Below, in pieces: positions 5,327 to 9,754 of a DNA stretch of 9,754 nt (position 1 is the stretch's first letter; each line of letters begins with the position of its first letter). The notes beneath the pieces are model-generated. The model searched no databases, was not told the DNA's origin, and saw only the letters and a list, made by a program, of their open reading frames with translations. Source of the DNA: DAOOOU01 sp964435635 (GTDB taxonomy: Bacteria > Bacillota_I > Bacilli_A > RF39 > UBA660). The stretch lies in assembly GCA_964435635.1 (NCBI GenBank), contig CAYSZU010000026.1:1-9754 (forward strand), written 5' to 3'. The position numbers and the translations under genes were made by a program.

Positions 5327-5629
5327 TTATTTATCTTTTGCTAAGGGAATTCGAATAATAATTTCCCCCTCTTTTGATAATAAATATTTTTCGCGCGCAT
5401 AACGGGCAACATATTCTGGGTCCTGTAACTTATTTACTTCAGATTCTAAAGAATTTTCATCACTCAAAAGAGAAGAATATCTTTCTTGCAATATTAAGAC
5501 TTGTTTTTTATTATCTATTATTTGTAACCAGTCTTTAAAAACTATTCCAATTAGAATAGCAACCAAAATAATAAGTAAAATACAAAAAAACGAAATTCTT
5601 CTTTTATCTTTTTTAGATATTTTTTTCAT
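5327..5629 (-). CDS. divIC: Septum formation initiator protein, DivIC/FtsB family
   Basis: This 100-residue bitopic membrane protein belongs to the divisome subcomplex (with FtsL and DivIB/FtsQ) that activates septal peptidoglycan synthesis. A basic cytoplasmic tip MKKISKKDKRR precedes a single membrane helix at about 12-31. A predicted coiled coil follows at about 36-69, and then the family signature DPEYVARYAREKYLLSKEGE (70-89). Length and topology are typical. The start has an AGGTGGTG ribosome binding site. It has its own promoter and terminator and so forms a single-gene unit. It stands between spoVG and the ECF genes, not beside yabQ/yabR as in B. subtilis. DivIC and FtsL-like proteins are hard to separate by sequence, but the C-terminal motif favours DivIC. 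Confidence 0.92.
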   Translation of the reverse strand: MKKISKKDKRRISFFCILLIILVAILIGIVFKDWLQIIDNKKQVLILQERYSSLLSDENSLESEVNKLQDPEYVARYAREKYLLSKEGEIIIRIPLAKDK

Positions 5630-5653
5630 TATACACCACCTATTATCATTATA

Positions 5654-5682
5654 ATTTTAGCATTATTAAAAGAGCTAGACAA
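5654..5682 (-). promoter_or_regulatory. Promoter for divIC
   Basis: On the minus strand, TTGTCT (5682-5677), a 17-bp spacer and TAAAAT (5659-5654) form a reasonable SigA-type promoter, with a predicted start near 5647, about 20 nt before the divIC ATG. It lies downstream of the spoVG terminator, consistent with independent transcription. Confidence 0.55.
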
Positions 5683-5726
5683 CAAGTTGGCTAAAGGTTT
5701 ACACTGATTTATTAATTTTTTGACAT

Positions 5727-5747
5727 AAAAAAAGCTCAAATGAGCTT
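5727..5747 (-). terminator. Intrinsic terminator overlapping the spoVG stop codon
   Basis: The stem AAGCTC / GAGCTT with a 4-nt loop is followed on the minus strand by seven T. The hairpin includes two bases of the spoVG stop codon, so the transcript ends almost immediately after the gene. Confidence 0.85.
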
Positions 5748-6069
5748 ATTCTTCGCCTTCTTCAATTTCTTCAGTTTCAGATTCTTTTTCAACAACTTCT
5801 TCTTCAACTTCTATTTCGACTTTGGCATATTCTTCTAGAACTGCGTCTTGAAACATCTTTCTTACGTCTGGATTAATAGGATGTGCTATATCTCTATAAC
5901 CACCAGCGGCTGTTTTACGACTTGGCATTGCGATGAATGGCCCGTTGTCGCCTTCAATGATTCTGATATCATGAACAGCAAAAGCATCATCTAAAACGAT
6001 AGTAGCCATACCCTTCATGCGTGATCCTTCTTTTTCGATTTTTCTTACGCTTACTGATGTAATTACCAT
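5746..6069 (-). CDS. spoVG: SpoVG family regulatory protein with acidic tail
   Basis: This small nucleic-acid-binding regulator was named for its sporulation phenotype in B. subtilis and is also found in non-sporulating Firmicutes, where it affects many genes. The conserved core covers residues 1-83: MVITSVSVRKI, then IVLDDAFAVHDIRII (24-38), GPFIAMPSRKTAAGGYRDIAH (43-63) and PINPDVRKMFQDAVLEEY (64-81). The usual protein ends near 85-97 residues. Here residues 83-107 add a tail made almost only of Glu and Val, ending EEIEEGEE. The start has a GAGGGAGTG ribosome binding site. It is transcribed from its own promoter and ends in an immediate terminator, so it is probably monocistronic. Its presence does not prove sporulation. 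Confidence 0.96.
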   Translation of the reverse strand: MVITSVSVRKIEKEGSRMKGMATIVLDDAFAVHDIRIIEGDNGPFIAMPSRKTAAGGYRDIAHPINPDVRKMFQDAVLEEYAKVEIEVEEEVVEKESETEEIEEGEE

Positions 6070-6105
6070 TATTACACTCCCTCTAAAGTTTCACAACTTA
6101 CTTTT

Positions 6106-6134
6106 ATTTTATAGCATATTATTGGTTAAATCAA
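6106..6134 (-). promoter_or_regulatory. Promoter for spoVG
   Basis: On the minus strand, TTGATT (6134-6129), a 17-bp spacer and TAAAAT (6111-6106) lie about 37 bases upstream of the spoVG ATG. Both hexamers look like vegetative sigma-factor sites. I see no clear SigH-type promoter, the kind that drives B. subtilis spoVG. Confidence 0.6.
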
Positions 6135-6149
6135 TACATTTGTATCATA

Positions 6150-6188
6150 TTTCCTAAATATCATTAGGAAATAGTTATATTTAACTAT
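6150..6188. repeat. Two adjacent inverted repeats between rsmA and spoVG
   Basis: TTTCCTAA / TTAGGAAA (6150-6157 and 6164-6171, 6-base spacer) directly abuts ATAGTTA / TAACTAT (6171-6177 and 6182-6188, 4-base spacer). They begin 8 bases after the rsmA stop and end 15 bases before the spoVG -35. There is no T tract, so they are poor terminators. A processed 3' end for rsmA, or operator sites for the spoVG promoter, are possible. Confidence 0.5.
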
Positions 6189-6196
6189 AATCTAGT

Positions 6197-6994
6197 TTAT
6201 TTTTCCACTATATTTAAATTATTGGCAATATCAGCAAAAACGGCTAATGGTATTTGCTCTGCCCTGGAAGTTAAAGACAAACTATATTTATTTAAGATTT
6301 GCTCTATTTTTTTCAAATCATAATCATATAAATTATTCTTAATATTTTTTCTTTTATGCCGAAAAGAACTTCGCACAATTTCAAAAAATAATTTTTCGTT
6401 ATTTAATAACATTTTTTCCTTATTTGCTTCAAAAATAACAACCGCGCTGTCAACCTTTGGTACTGGTTTAAAATAGTTACGACTAACAGCCATACTTTTT
6501 CGAATTTGGAAAAAATAATTCAAATAGATTGTTAACGATCCATAGTCTTTGCAACCAGGCTGTGCTGCAAACCGCTCTGCTACTTCTTTTTGAACCATTA
6601 AACACATCGCCTCAATATTTATCTCAGCTTCAATTAGTTTTTTAATAATCTGAGTTGTAATATAATATGGTAAGTTTGCAACAATATACAATTTATTATA
6701 TTTTATTTTAGCAATATCGCTCTTAATATCCGTTTGCAAGAAATCTCCGTATTTAATTTTTAAACGAGGTCCCGTTAATTTATCCAAGTCAGGTTTAGTT
6801 TCCTCATCAATTTCATAGCAAAAAACATAAGCATTAGTTTTTTTAAGATATCTTGTTAGAGACCCTTTCCCGGGGCCAATTTCTATTACAAGGTCATCTT
6901 CATTAATTGGCAAACTCGTTGCAATTTTACTTAGAATATTTTCATCTTGTAAAAAGTTTTGACCATATTTTTTCTTATAAACAAATTTTTCCAT
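6197..6994 (-). CDS. rsmA: 16S rRNA (adenine1518/1519-N6)-dimethyltransferase
   Basis: RsmA (KsgA) transfers four methyl groups from S-adenosylmethionine to two adjacent adenines in the 3'-terminal hairpin of 16S rRNA during small-subunit assembly. The 265-residue protein has the N-terminal KKYGQNFLQD (8-17), SAM motif I EIGPGKGSLT (38-47), acidic Glu61 for the ribose, GDF (83-85), the catalytic NLPYY (107-111) and FKPVPKVDSAV (175-185). The C-terminal helical domain carries SSFRHKRK, and the length is normal. The ribosome binding site AGAGG lies about 6 nt before the ATG and directly abuts the T tract of an upstream terminator-like hairpin. In Bacilli the 5S maturase gene rnmV usually precedes it; here the neighbour is the 3D-domain gene. 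Confidence 0.97.
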   Translation of the reverse strand: MEKFVYKKKYGQNFLQDENILSKIATSLPINEDDLVIEIGPGKGSLTRYLKKTNAYVFCYEIDEETKPDLDKLTGPRLKIKYGDFLQTDIKSDIAKIKYNKLYIVANLPYYITTQIIKKLIEAEINIEAMCLMVQKEVAERFAAQPGCKDYGSLTIYLNYFFQIRKSMAVSRNYFKPVPKVDSAVVIFEANKEKMLLNNEKLFFEIVRSSFRHKRKNIKNNLYDYDLKKIEQILNKYSLSLTSRAEQIPLAVFADIANNLNIVEK

Positions 6995-7005
6995 TTTTTT
7001 CCTCT

Positions 7006-7029
7006 AAAAAAGTGAGTTGCCTCACTTTT
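7006..7029 (-). terminator. Terminator-like hairpin immediately upstream of the rsmA ribosome binding site
   Basis: The perfect 9-bp stem AAAAGTGAG / CTCACTTTT with a GCAA loop on the minus strand is followed by six T, and then at once by the AGAGG ribosome binding site of rsmA. It also overlaps the stop codon of the 3D-domain gene. It has all parts of an intrinsic terminator. Because no promoter fits between it and rsmA, rsmA expression must come from read-through or from a start site in the hairpin or upstream coding region. It may therefore act as a partial terminator that sets rsmA dosage. Confidence 0.75.
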
Positions 7030-7564
7030 CCCAACCTTCTCTTAAAACATCATAATTAACAACTGAGCGGCCAACTTGAAATGCAAAGTCTCTTTCAGCA
7101 ACTAATATATCTATATTATTGCTACCAACACCTCGATCTAACACAACGGCAATTGTTGGTTCGGGTGATAACCTGGTACTTGTGAATCTAATAATTGTTC
7201 CACAAGGCAGATTAGGTGATGCCGCAACAATCTTAACGTTTCCGTATTGATTATCGCTGTATATTGTATTACCACTTAGAACATCTAAGTTGGGCATACA
7301 AGCTAACCTTCCACTACACAACGGACAATCGGCAGTATATCCTGTTAATTCTCCAACGTAGGAATCTCTAACTACATATAATGAACTAATTATATTATTT
7401 TCAACTAATTCAGCCATAGCAGTTAAATCTAAGTTTTTATTTAGGTTTTCATTTTTTATTTTAACATCAGAACTATTTGTAATACTTTGGCAAAAAGCTA
7501 CAAATAAAACTATAATTAATAACTGGGTAATTCTAAATATAGAATTTGTAGTCATATTTTTCAT
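7022..7564 (-). CDS. Membrane-anchored or secreted 3D-domain cell-wall protein (YabE/RpfB-related)
   Basis: The 3D domain is a double-psi beta-barrel related to MltA lytic transglycosylases, named for three conserved aspartates, and acts on cell-wall glycan. From the preferred start (180 residues) a membrane or signal segment spans about 9-24, followed by a low-complexity linker. The domain runs from GELTGYTADCPLCSG (71-85) to the C-terminus, with PCGTIIRF (120-127), DRG (143-145) and NNIDILV (149-155). Cysteines at 80, 83, 89 and 121 could form disulfides. The start at 7564 has AGAGGTGA ideally placed; the ATG five codons earlier (7579) has no ribosome binding site. The position after tatD matches B. 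subtilis yabE, but the G5 and DUF348 regions of YabE are absent. Codon 25 is a Cys but lacks a convincing lipobox. Confidence 0.9.
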   Translation of the reverse strand: MKNMTTNSIFRITQLLIIVLFVAFCQSITNSSDVKIKNENLNKNLDLTAMAELVENNIISSLYVVRDSYVGELTGYTADCPLCSGRLACMPNLDVLSGNTIYSDNQYGNVKIVAASPNLPCGTIIRFTSTRLSPEPTIAVVLDRGVGSNNIDILVAERDFAFQVGRSVVNYDVLREGWEK

Positions 7565-7588
7565 CTTTTCACCTCTCATAATATTTTA

Positions 7589-8350
7589 TCACATTGTAAG
7601 GTCAATGTCAAAAAGACGACTAGCGTTTTCCGTTGTAATTCGAGCTATTTCAGCCACTGGTAATTTGTATATTTTAGCTAAATATTCTGCTACTATTTTA
7701 ACATTTGCTGGCGTGTTCTTCTGACCGCGATATGGATCAGGACTCATGTATGGGCAATCAGACTCCAAGACAATATATTCCAAAGGAATAAACTTTAATG
7801 TTTCTCTTAGGTGACAGTTTTTAAAAGTTGCTACGCCATTTATTCCTAAAAGGTAACCCATTTTAATAAAGGTTTGAGCTAATTCGAAACTACCACTAAA
7901 TGAATGCATCATGCCTTTTAATTTGTACTTGCTGATAATTTTCAACATATCTTCGGTAGCATCACGCGAATGAACAATAATTGGTAGCTGATATTTCTTT
8001 GCGATTTTTAATTGCTTAGTAAAAAGCTCTCTTTGGATTTTTTTTAAATTCTTAGAATAATGATAGTCTAAACCAATCTCACCAATGGCAATTATTTTCT
8101 TTTGCCGCGCTGCCTCTTCAATAAAATCTAGATCGGCTGGCAAATATGTTTCACAACTTTCAGGGTGAATTCCTAAAGCCGCGTACATTGATTTGTTATT
8201 CTCCGCCAAGGCAAGGACTTCAATATTAGTTGATTCATTGCAACCGTTATTTATTACTTTAGTTACCCCAGCCAAAAAAGCTTCTTCCATTATTTTGTTA
8301 ATGTCAGAATAGTATTCGCTAAAAAGATGACAATGATTATCGACTAACAT
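7589..8350 (-). CDS. tatD: TatD family metal-dependent deoxyribonuclease
   Basis: This 253-residue TIM-barrel hydrolase (B. subtilis YabD type) belongs to a family acting as a 3'-5' exonuclease in DNA and RNA repair or quality control. Metal ligands are visible: His6 and His8 in DNHCHL, Glu91 in AIGEIGLDY (88-96), His127 in PIIVHSRDA (123-131), His149 in MHSFSG (148-153) and Asp198 in LESDCPYMSP (195-204). The length is typical (about 255). The GAGGT ribosome binding site is well placed. It follows metG by 33 bases and precedes the 3D gene by 24, forming the widely conserved metG-tatD pair. Asn5 replaces the more common Thr before the HCH motif, with no expected consequence. Confidence 0.96.
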   Translation of the reverse strand: MLVDNHCHLFSEYYSDINKIMEEAFLAGVTKVINNGCNESTNIEVLALAENNKSMYAALGIHPESCETYLPADLDFIEEAARQKKIIAIGEIGLDYHYSKNLKKIQRELFTKQLKIAKKYQLPIIVHSRDATEDMLKIISKYKLKGMMHSFSGSFELAQTFIKMGYLLGINGVATFKNCHLRETLKFIPLEYIVLESDCPYMSPDPYRGQKNTPANVKIVAEYLAKIYKLPVAEIARITTENASRLFDIDLTM

Positions 8351-8363
8351 TTTTACCTCACTT

Positions 8364-8379
8364 TATTTCCCGGGAAATA
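8364..8379. repeat. 16-bp perfect palindrome in the metG-tatD gap
   Basis: TATTTCCCGGGAAATA is self-complementary and lies between the metG stop codon and the tatD ribosome binding site. No T tract follows, so it is not a standard terminator. It may form an mRNA hairpin affecting tatD translation or RNA processing, or it may have no function. Confidence 0.5.
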
Positions 8380-8383
8380 TTTT

Positions 8384-9754
8384 TTAATCAATTCTTTTAA
8401 ATAATTGTTCAGGTTCTGCGGTTACTTTATAACTTTCTATTAAACCAAACTTTTCTAAATCATCATATTTTGGTATCGTTGCCCCAATTTGTTTAAATAT
8501 TTTTTCTGCTGTTTCTGGAATAAATGGGATTAATAATCCACCACAAATTCTGATTGACTCTATCAAATTATATAAAACGGTGTTCAAACGACCTTGCTTA
8601 GCTTCTTCCTTTGCTAAAATCCAAGGGGTTGTTTCATCAATATATTTATTACATCTTTTTAATGTATCCATGATTTCTTCAAGAGCTTCATTTACTTTAT
8701 AATCTGTCATTTTCTGATCAACTAATTTAACCGTTTTAATAATACTGTTAATAAAGTCTATATCGATTGCCTCTTCCTGTTTAGAAGAAGTAACAATGCT
8801 ACTAAAATATTTATTGATCATCCCAATAGTCCGATTAACAAGGTTTCCTAAGTTATTTGCTAAATCAGAATTTGTTCGGCTAATGATAGCCTCTTCAGAA
8901 AAATTACCATCGTTGCCAAGTGGAACTTCTCTTAGAAGAAAATATCGCAAGGCATCTGTCCCAAAAGTATCTATATACTCACGCGGATCCTTATAGTTAC
9001 CAATAGATTTAGAAATTTTTTGATCATTAAATACCAACCACCCGTGTCCAATAATCTGTTTTGGTTGATCAAGGCCTAAAGCCATTAATAGAATCGGCCA
9101 AACAATAGTATGAAATCTCATTATTTCTTTACCAACTAAATGTAAATCAGCCGGCCAATATTTTTTAAACATTGCATCATCAAAAGAGGCATAACCAAGC
9201 GAAGTAATATAGTTAGATAAAGCATCAATCCAAACATATACAACATGGTCAGGATCAAAATCAACCGGAATGCCCCATTTAAATGAAGTACGCGAAACAC
9301 ATAAGTCTTCTAATCCTGGTTTTAAAAAGTTATTAACCATTTCGTTTTTTCTTGATACTGGTAAAATTAGCTTTGGATTCTCAGCAATTAGTTTTTCAAG
9401 CTTTTCCTGATACTTAGATAATTTAAAAAAATAGGTATCTTCTTTTACAAGTTTTACTTCACGTCCACAATCAGGACATTTACCATCAACTAACTGAGTC
9501 TCAGTCCAAAAAGCCTCACACGGTGTACAGTACTTTCCTTGATACTGGCCTTTATAAATATCGCCATTATCATATAATTTTTTAAAAATCTTTTGAACTG
9601 CTTTAATATGCTTTTCATCACTTGTTCTAATGAAACAATCATAATCAATGTTTAATCTTGTCCACAAGTCTTTAGCGTCTGTTACAATGTCATCAACAAA
9701 CTCCTTCGGAGTTTTTCCTGCTAACTTTGCTTTTTCTTCAACCTTTTGACCATG
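8384..9754 (-). CDS. metG: Methionyl-tRNA synthetase, N-terminus outside the window
   Basis: The enzyme charges initiator and elongator tRNA-Met. The reading frame is open to the window edge (456 residues visible, beginning HGQKVEEKAK), so an internal TTG at 9667 is not the start. The missing part should contain the HLGH-type ATP motif. Seen here are the four-Cys zinc knuckle YCTPCEAFW...KCPDCG (Cys at visible residues 76, 79, 93, 96), the catalytic VVYVWIDALSNYI (about 171-183), HLVGKEIMRFH, and the KISKS loop (246-250). The helical anticodon domain follows, with NDGNFSEEAIISRTN... and NKYIDETTPW. The protein ends after ...EQLFKRID, so the C-terminal EMAP-like tRNA-binding domain of B. subtilis MetS is absent. 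The total length is probably a little over 500 residues. Confidence 0.97.
   Translation of the reverse strand, partial: HGQKVEEKAKLAGKTPKEFVDDIVTDAKDLWTRLNIDYDCFIRTSDEKHIKAVQKIFKKLYDNGDIYKGQYQGKYCTPCEAFWTETQLVDGKCPDCGREVKLVKEDTYFFKLSKYQEKLEKLIAENPKLILPVSRKNEMVNNFLKPGLEDLCVSRTSFKWGIPVDFDPDHVVYVWIDALSNYITSLGYASFDDAMFKKYWPADLHLVGKEIMRFHTIVWPILLMALGLDQPKQIIGHGWLVFNDQKISKSIGNYKDPREYIDTFGTDALRYFLLREVPLGNDGNFSEEAIISRTNSDLANNLGNLVNRTIGMINKYFSSIVTSSKQEEAIDIDFINSIIKTVKLVDQKMTDYKVNEALEEIMDTLKRCNKYIDETTPWILAKEEAKQGRLNTVLYNLIESIRICGGLLIPFIPETAEKIFKQIGATIPKYDDLEKFGLIESYKVTAEPEQLFKRID

Noticed and set aside
5746..6188. Evidence that the organism sporulates
   Set aside because: SpoVG occurs in many non-sporulating Firmicutes, its promoter here looks vegetative, and no sporulation-specific gene is in the window.
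7577..7579. ATG at 7579 as start of the 3D-domain gene
   Set aside because: It lacks a ribosome binding site, while the ATG at 7564 is preceded by AGAGGTGA.
8796..8996. Open frame of 66 codons on the plus strand
   Set aside because: It is wholly antisense to the well-conserved metG coding sequence and has no recognisable product.
9665..9667. TTG as start codon of metG
   Set aside because: The same frame continues upstream to the window edge with typical MetRS sequence (HGQKVEEKAK...), so the gene is simply cut by the window.

Overview
The window is very AT-rich. It encodes a long leftward (minus-strand) run of housekeeping genes typical of low-GC Gram-positive bacteria of the Bacilli/Tenericutes branch. 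Supporting signs are strong AGGAGG/AGGTGA-type ribosome binding sites, SpoVG, a 3D-domain cell-wall protein, DivIC, an ECF-transporter locus beside truA, and synteny with Bacillus subtilis. UGG is used for Trp and the long frames contain no in-frame UGA, so nothing suggests the mycoplasma code. I cannot name the species; a streamlined, uncultured gut-type Bacilli lineage would fit.

Layout, in the direction of transcription (right to left). (1) 9754-5746: metG (N-terminus beyond the window), tatD, a 3D-domain protein, rsmA (ksgA) and spoVG. This matches the B. subtilis metS-yabD-yabE-rnmV-ksgA-...-spoVG block, but rnmV is absent and a terminator-like hairpin stands where it would be. (2) 5629-5327: a DivIC/FtsB-type division protein with its own promoter and terminator. 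(3) 5235-1873: two ABC ATPases, an EcfT-like membrane protein, truA and a small unknown helical protein, tightly packed with overlapping or nearly abutting ends. (4) 1852-878: a consensus promoter, a probable L13 leader, rplM and rpsI, closed by a strong terminator. Blocks 3 and 4 correspond to the B. subtilis ybxA-ybaE-ybaF-truA-rplM-rpsI cluster. (5) 790-18: a small P-loop kinase-like gene of unknown function with its own promoter, lying between two arrays of an 11-bp palindromic repeat.

The most unusual content is the ECF module. It occupies the canonical place and gene order and all three frames are intact. However, both ATPases have lost the ABC signature motif, the Q-loop glutamine, the catalytic glutamate and the H-loop histidine, and one has also lost its Walker A lysine. 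The partner EcfT has lost the arginines of its two ATPase-coupling motifs. This looks like a maintained complex that has lost ATP-driven transport, or one caught in decay before frameshifts appeared. The second unusual item is the repeat-flanked kinase, where one repeat copy supplies the -35 hexamer of the gene's promoter.

No gene-free stretch exceeds 300 bases. No tRNA, rRNA, CRISPR array or transposase gene was seen.
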